From: Aquibacillus halophilus
Lineage (GTDB): Bacteria > Bacillota > Bacilli > Bacillales > Amphibacillaceae
DNA: 64,000 nt
Direction of reading: 5' to 3'
Assembly: GCF_009649745.1 (NCBI RefSeq)
Contig: NZ_WJNG01000006.1
Location: 101,347 to 165,346, forward strand
The notes beneath the pieces are model-generated. The model searched no databases. It saw nothing but the letters and a program-made list of their open reading frames with translations, and was not told the DNA's origin. Both the position numbers and the translations under genes were made by a program. Numbering within the stretch: the stretch's first letter is position 1; the number at the start of each line of letters is the position of its first letter. Below, one piece after another: positions 45,929 through 54,177 of this stretch.

Positions 45929-47020
45929 GTGGATAACAAAGATGGTATGAATTATGCGCCAAAAGGAAAAAACAATAATGTGGTCAAAAAGGGAGAATTT
46001 CCTTTTGCTGTTATAGGTCTGGATCATGGACACATTTACGGCATGTGCAACGGATTAATCGAAGCAGGAGGCGAATTAATTTCTGTTTATGACCCTGATC
46101 CCAACAAAGTGGAAGGATTTTGTGGAAAATTTCCTACAGTCCACGTAGCTTCGTCGGAAGAGGAAATATTAAATAATCCAACTATCAAGCTAGTAGCAAG
46201 TGCAAATATTCCGTGCGATCGAGGTCCTTTAGGTTTAAGAGTTTTGGATCATGGAAAGCATTATTTCACAGATAAGCCTGCATTCACTAAAATAGAACAA
46301 ATAGAAAAAGCTAAACGTAAGACAGTTGAAACCGGTCTTAAATGGGGCATTTACTATAGTGAGCGTTTACATGTAGAGAGTGCAATTTTTGCTGGTCAAC
46401 TAATTGACGAAGGTGCAATTGGTAGAGTGGTACAAGTGATTGGTACTGGTCCGCACCGAGCCAATGTACAAAATAGACCCGATTGGTTTTTTGAGCCCGA
46501 TTCATATGGAGGAATACTTTGCGATATAGGCAGTCACCAAATTGAGCAATTTCTTCATTATACTGGTGCTAAAGATGCAAAAGTGTTACATAGTAAAGTT
46601 GCCAACTATAAATATAAGCAATACCCTAAATTTGAGGACTATGGTGATGCTACACTTGTTGCAGATAATGGCGCCACTTTTTATTTCCGAGTGGATTGGT
46701 TTACTCCAGATGGGCTTAGTACTTGGGGAGATGGAAGGGCATTAATCTTAGGGACTGATGGCTATATTGAAGTGAGAAAATATGTTGATATCGGACGTGA
46801 TGCATCCTCCAACCATCTCTATTTAGTTAACCATCAAGGGGAAAAACACTTTGAACTATCTGGTAAAGTTGGATTCCCGTTTTTTGGTGATTTTATTTTG
46901 GATTGTTTAAATGGAACGGAAAATGCTATGACTCAAGAGCATGCGTTTAAAGCTGCGTCATTATGTATTGAAGCACAGGAGCAAGCAATTAATGTAGAAT
47001 CAGCTAACATAACAGTTTAA
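45929..47020 (+). CDS. Gfo/Idh/MocA family oxidoreductase 4
   Basis: 363 residues from GTG 45929, about 10 bases after aaagggg. The Rossmann part is VIGLDHGHIYGMCNGLIEAG, unusual in having HGHIYG where others have GxGxxA. The EKP position reads FTDKPAFTKIEQIEKA near 120, so the Glu is Asp (DKP). The C-terminal domain has GGILCDIGSHQIEQFLHYTG with the catalytic-type Asp and His. The variant cofactor motif marks it as a divergent branch compared with the preceding gene. It forms a likely transcription unit with it and ends in a long terminator shared with xylR. Confidence 0.85.
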   Translation: MDNKDGMNYAPKGKNNNVVKKGEFPFAVIGLDHGHIYGMCNGLIEAGGELISVYDPDPNKVEGFCGKFPTVHVASSEEEILNNPTIKLVASANIPCDRGPLGLRVLDHGKHYFTDKPAFTKIEQIEKAKRKTVETGLKWGIYYSERLHVESAIFAGQLIDEGAIGRVVQVIGTGPHRANVQNRPDWFFEPDSYGGILCDIGSHQIEQFLHYTGAKDAKVLHSKVANYKYKQYPKFEDYGDATLVADNGATFYFRVDWFTPDGLSTWGDGRALILGTDGYIEVRKYVDIGRDASSNHLYLVNHQGEKHFELSGKVGFPFFGDFILDCLNGTENAMTQEHAFKAASLCIEAQEQAINVESANITV

Positions 47021-47036
47021 CAAGTATGTTAAACAA

Positions 47037-47077
47037 CAACAATCGACACTTCTCATCTAAGAGAAGTGTCGATTGTT
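47037..47077. terminator. Bidirectional terminator between Gfo/Idh 4 and xylR
   Basis: aacaatcgacacttctc and gagaagtgtcgattgtt form a 17-bp perfect stem with a 6-base loop. It serves convergent genes on both strands. Confidence 0.9.
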
Positions 47078-48252
47078 CAATGAATCATATCTACTTCTAA
47101 AAAATTTTCAATTGTAAATGCTGCTACACCAAGTGCAGGAGAGTGTGTTGTTAATTTAGAAAAATCAATAGCTAAATCATTTTGGTGAAATTTTAGCGCA
47201 TATCTATAAATTCTGTCTGTGATTGAGGTTTTAAGCCAATTTTCAGAAGCGGCAATTCTATTACCGATAATGACTTGGTCTGGGTTAAACGTGTTAACAA
47301 TCGTAGTGATACCAACACCAAGGTAGTCACCAATCTCATTGAATAGCTGTCTGGTCACTTCGTCATCTTCAGCAAGGATGTTTAATTTATCAAGTGTAAG
47401 TTCCCCGCCATCAGGAGGACTAATGTTCAAATGCTTCGCTCTTCTCAGTAGTGCTTGTTCGGAGGCATATAATTCCCAGCACCCATTGTTGCCACACCGA
47501 CAATTCAATCCATTGACTTCAATTGTCATGTGCCCCAATTCACCAGAGTACCCATGACTACCTTTATATAATTTCCCGTTTAAAATTAGCCCTACACCAA
47601 TTCCTACACCAACACTGATGTAGATGATATCTTCAAAGGCTTGCCCGACACCAAATTTTTTTTCACCATATGCACCTGCATTCGCTTCATTTTCAATAAC
47701 AACAGGTAGGTTATATTTTTCTGTAATTACTTTCTTTAATTGAATTCGCTTCCATTTTAAATTAGGGGCAAGTAGGATTTCGCCTTCGTGACTTACAATT
47801 CCGGGAACCCCAATGCCAATTCCAATCACACCATTCGGGCTAGACGGAGCAGACGAAATTAATAGGTCAATGATACTATATAATTCATTAACAATTTCCT
47901 CATAGGATAAACCTTCATAAATAACTTTTCTCTCATTAATAATATTTCCGCTAAGATCGGTAAGAATACCAAGTAAGTAATTAACTCCTAAATCAATGCC
48001 GATTGAATAGCCGGCTATCTGATTGAAAAGTAGCATAACTGGTCTTCTGCCACCACTCGATTCTCCGGGACCAGATTCTTGAATCAATTGTTCTGCAATT
48101 AATTCACTGACTAAAGATGAAACGGTGCCTTTATTTAAACCGGTCATTTGGGCGACATCTGCTCTTGAAATAGGAGCGTTATCTTTTATTGTTTTTAGTA
48201 CTAGTGTTTTGTTTTCTTTTTTTACAACATGCTGATTCCAAGTTTGGGTCAT
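47077..48252 (-). CDS. xylR: Xylose repressor XylR (ROK family)
   Basis: 391 residues, the usual size of XylR. An N-terminal helix-turn-helix (ISRADVAQMTGLNKGTVSSL) precedes the ROK domain. The ROK parts are IGIDLGVNYLLGILTDLSGN near 86, IENEANAGAYGEKKFG near 195, and the zinc motif CRCGNNGCWELYASEQAL near 262. In Bacillus, XylR represses xylAB until xylose binds. The gene is divergent from xylA, and a matching operator lies in the intergenic region (48313-48337). It may also control other xylan genes in the locus. Confidence 0.93.
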   Translation of the reverse strand: MTQTWNQHVVKKENKTLVLKTIKDNAPISRADVAQMTGLNKGTVSSLVSELIAEQLIQESGPGESSGGRRPVMLLFNQIAGYSIGIDLGVNYLLGILTDLSGNIINERKVIYEGLSYEEIVNELYSIIDLLISSAPSSPNGVIGIGIGVPGIVSHEGEILLAPNLKWKRIQLKKVITEKYNLPVVIENEANAGAYGEKKFGVGQAFEDIIYISVGVGIGVGLILNGKLYKGSHGYSGELGHMTIEVNGLNCRCGNNGCWELYASEQALLRRAKHLNISPPDGGELTLDKLNILAEDDEVTRQLFNEIGDYLGVGITTIVNTFNPDQVIIGNRIAASENWLKTSITDRIYRYALKFHQNDLAIDFSKLTTHSPALGVAAFTIENFLEVDMIH

Positions 48253-48312
48253 TTGATCAACTCGCTCCCGTAATTTACACTAATTTTCTGTATAATTTAT
48301 TTTATCATAAAC

Positions 48313-48337
48313 TTAGTTTATCCACTAGACAAACTTC
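48313..48337. promoter_or_regulatory. XylR operator
   Basis: Half-sites TTAGTTT and AAACTTC are separated by 11 bases, the same 25-base architecture as the Bacillus xyl operator (TTAGTTT and AAACTAA). The right half overlaps the predicted xylA -35. Confidence 0.75.
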
Positions 48338-48376
48338 TGAGTCGTTGTTATAATAAATTTATAGCAAGTGGTTACA
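48326..48376 (+). promoter_or_regulatory. xylA promoter and cre-like site
   Basis: TAGACA (48326-48331), a 17-base spacer and TATAAT (48349-48354) form a good sigma-A promoter overlapping the XylR operator, so bound repressor would exclude polymerase. TAGCAAGTGGTTACA at 48362-48376 matches the cre consensus at 13 of 15 positions just after the start point. Both repression layers are inferred. Confidence 0.7.
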
Positions 48377-48407
48377 CAATATTATATTTTAATGGAGGAA
48401 TTTTTTT

Positions 48408-49736
48408 ATGGCGTACTTTGAAAACGTTAACAAGATTAAGTTCGAAGGTGCAAAGTCTACGAATCCTTTTGCATTTAAATTTTACAACCCTGAAGAAGTG
48501 ATTAACGGGAAAACAATGGAAGAATACTTACGTTATGGTGTAGCATACTGGCATACATTTACTGCTGACCTTTCAGACCCGTTTGGTGCAGGTACAGCAA
48601 TCCGTAATTGGGACAAGTTCAGTGAAATGGATCAAGCAAAGGCTCGTGTTGAAGGCGCATTCGAATTTTTCGAAAAGTTAGGCGTACCTTACTTCTGTTT
48701 CCATGATGTGGATATTGCACCTGAAGGAAATTCTTTAGCAGAATCAAATAAAAACCAAGATATCATTGTTTCAATGATTAAAGACTACATGAAAGACAGC
48801 AAAGTAAAATTACTTTGGAACACTGCGAACAATTTTACAAACCCACGTTTTGTTCATGGTGCTGCTTCTTCTAACAATGCTGACGTATTTGCTTATTCAG
48901 CTGCAAAAGTTAAAAAGCAATTAGAAATTGGTAAAGAACTAGGCGGAGAAAACTATGTATTCTGGGGTGGCCGTGAAGGTTACGAATCACTTTTAAACAC
49001 TGATCTTAAATTAGAGCAAGATAACCTTGCGCGTTTCTTCCACATGGCAAAAGACTATGCGAAGGAAATTGGCTTTGGAGCACAATTCTTAATTGAGCCA
49101 AAACCAAAAGAGCCTACAACACACCAATATGACTTTGATGTTGCTACAGGTATCGGGTTCTTACGCACATATGGCTTAGAAGATACTTTCAAATTTAACA
49201 TTGAAGCAAACCACGCTACATTGGCTGGACATACTTTTGAGCATGAATTACGCACAGCTAGAATAAATGGTATGTTAGGATCTGTAGATGCTAACCAAGG
49301 TGATCCATTACTTGGATGGGATACAGATGAATTCCCAACTGATCTATGGTCGACAACATTAGCTATGTATGAAATCATCAAAAACGGTGGTTTAGGTACT
49401 GGTGGATTAAACTTCGACGCAAAAGTAAGAAGAGGATCTTTCGAACAAGACGATTTATTCCTTTCTCACATTGCTGGTATGGATGCATTTGCTGTTGGTT
49501 ACAAAGTTGCTAACAAGTTAATTGAAGATAAAGCATTAGATAGCTTTATAGAAGAGCGCTATTCAAGTTACACATCTGGAATTGGTAAAGACATCGTTGA
49601 TGGAAATACTAACTTCAAGAAACTTGAAGACCATGCACTTGGTTTAAATGAAATCACGAATAAATCAGGTCGTGTAGAAAGCATTAAAGCAACAATTAAC
49701 CAATATCTTTTAACTGCTTTTGCAGATAATAAGTAA
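48408..49736 (+). CDS. xylA: Xylose isomerase
   Basis: 442 residues, the length of the class II bacterial xylose isomerases. Metal and substrate motifs are present: [15 protein letters not shown] (active-site His), [17 protein letters not shown] near 185 (Glu and Asp ligands), [19 protein letters not shown] near 265 and [20 protein letters not shown] near 290. It converts D-xylose to D-xylulose in the cytoplasm. The ATG lies after ggagga. It is the first gene of xylAB under XylR and CcpA control. Confidence 0.98.
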   Translation: MAYFENVNKIKFEGAKSTNPFAFKFYNPEEVINGKTMEEYLRYGVAYWHTFTADLSDPFGAGTAIRNWDKFSEMDQAKARVEGAFEFFEKLGVPYFCFHDVDIAPEGNSLAESNKNQDIIVSMIKDYMKDSKVKLLWNTANNFTNPRFVHGAASSNNADVFAYSAAKVKKQLEIGKELGGENYVFWGGREGYESLLNTDLKLEQDNLARFFHMAKDYAKEIGFGAQFLIEPKPKEPTTHQYDFDVATGIGFLRTYGLEDTFKFNIEANHATLAGHTFEHELRTARINGMLGSVDANQGDPLLGWDTDEFPTDLWSTTLAMYEIIKNGGLGTGGLNFDAKVRRGSFEQDDLFLSHIAGMDAFAVGYKVANKLIEDKALDSFIEERYSSYTSGIGKDIVDGNTNFKKLEDHALGLNEITNKSGRVESIKATINQYLLTAFADNK

Positions 49737-49836
49737 TAACAAAGTAACCATTTTACTTACACAAAATGAATTTTAAGTCTTTGGTAAGAAAAACGGTTTA
49801 GCTAAGCAAACAGCGTTATGTCTCGTTGTTCATGTA

Positions 49837-49870
49837 AATACCCCCACTTAACAACGTAAGTGGGGGTATT
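49837..49870 (+). other. Strong stem-loop between xylA and xylB
   Basis: aatacccccactta and taagtgggggtatt pair perfectly (14 bp) across six bases but no T-tract follows, so it is probably an RNA stabiliser or processing signal rather than a full terminator. The gap from xylA to xylB is 193 bp. Confidence 0.65.
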
Positions 49871-49929
49871 GAACGTTAATAGAGATATGCCATATAAAAT
49901 TATGGTAAAACTATGAAAGAGGTGCTTTG

Positions 49930-51429
49930 ATGAAATATGTAATTGGAGTAGATCTTGGAACAAGTGCGGTGAAACTTTTACTTGTTAATCAAGAAGGAAA
50001 AGTGGCACATGAAGTTTCTAAATCGTATCCATTAATTCAGGAAAAGACAGGTTATAGTGAACAAGATCCTGAGGAATGGGTAAAGCAAACCACTGCTGGT
50101 CTTGCTGAATTAATTAGCACATTCGATGGCGATGTAACAGACATTGAGGGAATGAGCTTTTCTGGCCAAATGCATGGTTTAGTACTGCTTGATGAGAATA
50201 ACCAGGTACTTCGTAATGCCATTTTATGGAACGATACACGTACAACTGAACAGTGCCAAGAAATCTACGAAAAGGTAGGTAAAGAGAAATTCATCTCGAT
50301 TACTAAAAACTTGGCATTAGAAGGATTTACATTACCTAAGATACTATGGGTAAAGGAAAATGAACCAAACCTATACGGAAAAGTTAAGACGTTTGTACTT
50401 CCTAAAGACTACTTACGTTTCCGTATTACTGATGAATTGCAAATGGAATATTCAGACGCAGCGGGAACAAGTCTACTTGATGTTAGCTCAAAGCAATGGA
50501 GTAAGGAAATATGTGATCTTCTAGATCTGGATATTTCTATTTGTCCACCGTTAGTAAATTCCCATGATAATGTTGGTAAGATAACTGCTGATTTTGCTAA
50601 CCAAACAGGACTTGCAGCAACAACGGATGTGTTTGCTGGTGGAGCAGATAACGCATGTGGTGCTATTGGTTCTGGAATTCTTTCTCCTGGAAAGACATTT
50701 GCAAGCATCGGAACTTCAGGGGTTGTTTTATCTTATGAAGAGACTGGTGACAAAGACTATGAAGGAAAAGTTCACTACTTCAATCATAGTGCACCTAATG
50801 CCTATTATACAATGGGTGTAACTTTGTCGGCTGGACATAGTTTAAATTGGTTTAAAAATACATTTGCTGAAAATGAAGACTTCGATACATTATTAAAAGA
50901 AGTTGGTACCGTTCCAGTTGGATCTAACGGATTATTATTTACTCCATATCTAGTTGGTGAAAGAACGCCGCATGCTGATGCAACAATCCGTGCCAGCTTT
51001 ATTGGTATGGATAGCTCACATAAAAGAAAAGACTTCGCGCGTTCTGTATTAGAAGGAATTACATTCTCGTTGAATGAATCGATTGCAATCTTCAGAGAAA
51101 ATGGTAAAACCATTGATACAGTATATTCTATCGGTGGTGGAGCAAAAAATGAAAATTGGTTACAAATGCAAGCAGATATTTTTGATGCTAAAATTGTAAA
51201 GCTTACAAGTGAACAAGGTCCTGGTATGGGTGCAGCGATGCTAGCTGCATTTGGTTCAGGATGGTTTTCTTCTCTTGAGGAATGTGCAGATTCATTCCTG
51301 GAAGAAGCGGAAGCATACGAACCTATTCCGGAAAATGTAGATACGTATCAAAAACTGTTTAAAGTATATAAAGATGTTTATGCTCAAACGTCTAGCTTAA
51401 ATAAACAATTAATGGAGTTCCGTAACTAA
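49930..51429 (+). CDS. xylB: Xylulokinase
   Basis: 499 residues from ATG 49930, 7 bases after agaggtg. FGGY-family signatures: VIGVDLGTSAVKLLLVNQEG at the N-terminus, GMSFSGQMHGLVLLDE near 75, ILWNDTRTTEQC near 100, and the C-terminal YSIGGGAKNENWLQMQADIF near 400. The catalytic Asp lies in FAGGADNACGAIGSG near 240. It phosphorylates D-xylulose to xylulose-5-phosphate, entering the pentose phosphate pathway. It follows xylA in the canonical order. An imperfect terminator is downstream. Confidence 0.97.
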   Translation: MKYVIGVDLGTSAVKLLLVNQEGKVAHEVSKSYPLIQEKTGYSEQDPEEWVKQTTAGLAELISTFDGDVTDIEGMSFSGQMHGLVLLDENNQVLRNAILWNDTRTTEQCQEIYEKVGKEKFISITKNLALEGFTLPKILWVKENEPNLYGKVKTFVLPKDYLRFRITDELQMEYSDAAGTSLLDVSSKQWSKEICDLLDLDISICPPLVNSHDNVGKITADFANQTGLAATTDVFAGGADNACGAIGSGILSPGKTFASIGTSGVVLSYEETGDKDYEGKVHYFNHSAPNAYYTMGVTLSAGHSLNWFKNTFAENEDFDTLLKEVGTVPVGSNGLLFTPYLVGERTPHADATIRASFIGMDSSHKRKDFARSVLEGITFSLNESIAIFRENGKTIDTVYSIGGGAKNENWLQMQADIFDAKIVKLTSEQGPGMGAAMLAAFGSGWFSSLEECADSFLEEAEAYEPIPENVDTYQKLFKVYKDVYAQTSSLNKQLMEFRN

Positions 51430-51450
51430 GATAACTGAGTTTAATATGCG

Positions 51451-51520
51451 GATTAACTGCGAAGAAAAAGAAAGTGAGTGTTGCTGGTTTCCTACTCCCT
51501 TTCTCTTCGTAGTCAATCCT
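51451..51520 (+). terminator. Imperfect terminator after xylB
   Basis: gatt-aactgcgaag... pairs with ...cttcgtagtcaatc with mismatches around a long inner helix (aagaaagtgag with ctccctttct), followed by a ttttata tail. Confidence 0.55.
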
Positions 51521-51632
51521 TTTATAGTATGAACATGTAAGGGTTTTCAGGTTTTGCATCGACTGATTTGATACATAAATTAAATTAATTTGGTTGTGCT
51601 AATAGATACATTACGATAAAGGGGAGAAATGC

Positions 51633-52772
51633 ATGACAACAAACAATGCTGCTTTTTATACTAAACAACATAGAAACTTACTAAAGGAATATGGATACTC
51701 AGAGGAAGAAATAGTGACCCGAGTGGAAGATACTTGGAATAAACTGTTTACAGATAAAAACCCTGAAACACAAATTTACTTTACAGTTGGTGGCGATGAG
51801 GGGTATATGCTAGATACTGGTAATATCGATGTCCGTACGGAGGGCATGTCCTATGGGATGATGATGGCTGTTCAGATGGATAACAAAGATATTTTTGATC
51901 GACTTTGGAAATGGACATACAAAAACATGTATATGACAGAAGGAGAAAATGCAGGTTATTTTGCATGGTCATGCAGCCCTGATGGATCAAAGAATGCATA
52001 TGGACCAGCTCCCGATGGAGAAGAGTATTTCGCATTAGCATTGTTCTTTGCTTCACACAGATGGGGAGATGGTATTGAACCTTTCAATTATAGTCAACAA
52101 GCAAAAGATTTATTGCGTACATGTATCCACAAAGGAGAAAATAATGATGGATATCCGATGTGGAATCCCGACAATAAATTAATAAAATTTGTACCGAGCG
52201 TCGAGTTTTCTGACCCGTCTTATCATTTACCGCATTTCTATGAACTGTTTGCTTTATGGTCTTATCCGGAGGATCAACGGTTTTGGAAGGAAGCTGCTGA
52301 TGCAAGTAGAAGTTATTTGAAATTGTCTTGTCACCCTGAGACGGGATTAGCACCAGAATACGCTTTTTATGATGGAACTCCAAATAATGTACGAGGGTTT
52401 GGGCAGTTCTTTAGTGATTCTTATCGCGTAGCGTGTAACATCGGTTTAGACTATGAATGGTTTCAAGATAAAGAGTGTCCAACAGACATAGTTGACAGGA
52501 TACAAGCTTTTTTTGTGAATAAAGACCCAGAAGATTATCGCCGTTATACGGTCGCAGGTGAACCGTTTGAAGAGAAATCATTACATCCTGTTGGGCTTCT
52601 CGCTTCCAACGCAATGGGATCACTCGCAACATCAGGTGCAAATGCAGAAAAATGTGTCGATTTATTTTGGAATACGCCACTTCGTACTGGTGATCGACGA
52701 TACTATGATAATTGCCTTTACTTCTTTAGTTTACTTTCATTAAGTGGTAATTTTAAAATCTGGATGCCTTAA
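51633..52772 (+). CDS. GH8 reducing-end xylose-releasing exo-oligoxylanase
   Basis: 379 residues, single GH8 domain without signal peptide, so cytoplasmic. The general acid Glu is in DVRTEGMSYGMMMAVQMDNK near 67-83, and conserved pieces are WSCSPDGSKNAYGPAPDGEE near 110 and FFSDSYRVACNIGLDYEW near 258, which carries the base Asp. The pattern matches the Rex enzymes described in alkaliphilic Bacillus, which remove xylose from the reducing end of xylo-oligosaccharides. It lies behind xylAB, consistent with supply of xylose to XylA. Confidence 0.9.
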   Translation: MTTNNAAFYTKQHRNLLKEYGYSEEEIVTRVEDTWNKLFTDKNPETQIYFTVGGDEGYMLDTGNIDVRTEGMSYGMMMAVQMDNKDIFDRLWKWTYKNMYMTEGENAGYFAWSCSPDGSKNAYGPAPDGEEYFALALFFASHRWGDGIEPFNYSQQAKDLLRTCIHKGENNDGYPMWNPDNKLIKFVPSVEFSDPSYHLPHFYELFALWSYPEDQRFWKEAADASRSYLKLSCHPETGLAPEYAFYDGTPNNVRGFGQFFSDSYRVACNIGLDYEWFQDKECPTDIVDRIQAFFVNKDPEDYRRYTVAGEPFEEKSLHPVGLLASNAMGSLATSGANAEKCVDLFWNTPLRTGDRRYYDNCLYFFSLLSLSGNFKIWMP

Positions 52773-52965
52773 AGTGAAGGATTTATGGGAGGTACTTTAA
52801 TGACTCTACTCATTAGGTATCTTCCAGTTTTTATATAGGAATCAAATATACTGTATTAGTATACTAATCCTTTCATTCAATTTAAAATTATTAAATAGGA
52901 TACATGCTTTTCCCCTATCATGAGAAGCTTGTATCATAGAATTCAACAAGAAAAGAGGTACAACT

Positions 52966-53619
52966 ATGGCAAAATCTAATGGTTCTGGTGGTGGATTATA
53001 TCGGATTCTAGAGTGGATCATGTGGATCGCGTATATTAATTTACTATGGGTTGGTTTTTCGTTACTTGGACTAATAGTTTTAGGTGTTTTTCCTGCAACC
53101 GTTGCTGGATTTACAGTTATTCGTGGGTTGTTAATGAAAAATACAGATACGCCAATCATCAAAACATTTTTTCGTACGTATAAAAATGAATTTTTTAAAT
53201 CCAATGCAATTGGATTTATCTTTGTTGTAGTTGGTTATATTTTATATCTTGATTTTGTGTTTATAGGTAATATTAATGGGCTATTATTCTATGTCCTTCA
53301 AATTGGATTAGTTTTTGTCAGTTTGGTTTACTTAATTGCATTATTGTATATCATGCCAGTCTATGTTCATTTTGACTTGAACTTTACTAGGTACTTTAAA
53401 CAAGCTATTCAAATTGGGATTTTTAGCCCACTCATGACGATTGCAATGGTTCTCGGATTATTTATTGTTTATTTCTTAATAACGTTAATACCAGGTTTAA
53501 TTCCGTTATTTGCCTTTGGGGCGAGTGCATTCGTCATTATGGCATGTGGATTGTTTGCGTTCCATAGACTTGAAAACAAACAAAGGTTACTGAATGAACC
53601 AAAAGAAAAAAAAGAATAA
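52966..53619 (+). CDS. yesL: YesL-like DUF624 membrane protein
   Basis: 217 residues with five or six hydrophobic segments, typical of the DUF624/YesL family. The start region GGGLYRILEWIMWIAYINLL is characteristic, followed by LIVLGVFPATVAGFTVIRGL and MPVYVHFDLNFTRYFKQAI near 135. YesL proteins occur next to YesM/YesN two-component systems and ABC importers for plant oligosaccharides; their molecular role is unknown. Here the YesN/YesM pair is about 560 bp downstream, with a decayed gene in between. Confidence 0.85.
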   Translation: MAKSNGSGGGLYRILEWIMWIAYINLLWVGFSLLGLIVLGVFPATVAGFTVIRGLLMKNTDTPIIKTFFRTYKNEFFKSNAIGFIFVVVGYILYLDFVFIGNINGLLFYVLQIGLVFVSLVYLIALLYIMPVYVHFDLNFTRYFKQAIQIGIFSPLMTIAMVLGLFIVYFLITLIPGLIPLFAFGASAFVIMACGLFAFHRLENKQRLLNEPKEKKE

Positions 53620-53743
53620 ACGTCTAAGTTAAAAAACTACTTACAATGGATTGGTGCAATAGGCAGATAAGAATTTTAGTGAAATGGAATTTCGCAAGGG
53701 TAGACTTTAACAAAAATACTACATCCGAATCGTTAGATATATA

Positions 53744-54067
53744 ATGTGGATTCTAACTGTCGTATTCCACGACTATTTTAGAGTGCTTTATTCAGGTGGA
53801 ATTGAGTTGTTACCAGCGTTCCCCAACGAACTAGATTTTGGCAGTATTTCTGGTTTGTTAGCTCGTGGACAGATTGAAGTTAACCAATTAAACTGGGATT
53901 ATAAAGTGAAAATTAATCAGGTTTAGACTGATTTCGAAACTAAATCAAAAGTAAAACTTACTATTTTGCAGGGTCGAAGGTCAGTCGTAAAGATAATTAA
54001 CTTAACGAACAAATACAACTTGACCACAATCAATATACTAGAAATGGATTTTATAAATATCAACTAA
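53744..54067 (+). pseudogene. C-terminal remnant of a GH95-type glycosidase
   Basis: The frame opening at 53744 gives about 60 residues containing GGIELLPAFPNELDFGSISG and LLARGQIEVNQLNWDYKVKI, which match the C-terminal region of GH95 alpha-fucosidase-like enzymes (pattern IELLPALP, then GSVKGLRARGGFEVD and W.dgkl). It ends at TAG 53924-53926, but the same frame stays open another 46 codons to TAA 54065-54067 and still reads like the tail of that domain. Nothing upstream in 53620-53743 recovers the catalytic part. It is therefore a decayed fragment between yesL and yesN. No other gene is seen in the 558-bp gap. Confidence 0.6.
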
Positions 54068-54177
54068 CAGTCCTAGAGAACACCTTGAAAAATAATAATG
54101 TAAGCATAAGACTATCAAGCTAAAACAAGGTCTCTTTTAAACTAACACTAGCATCAAAGAAAAGGAGGAGGTTCGCA

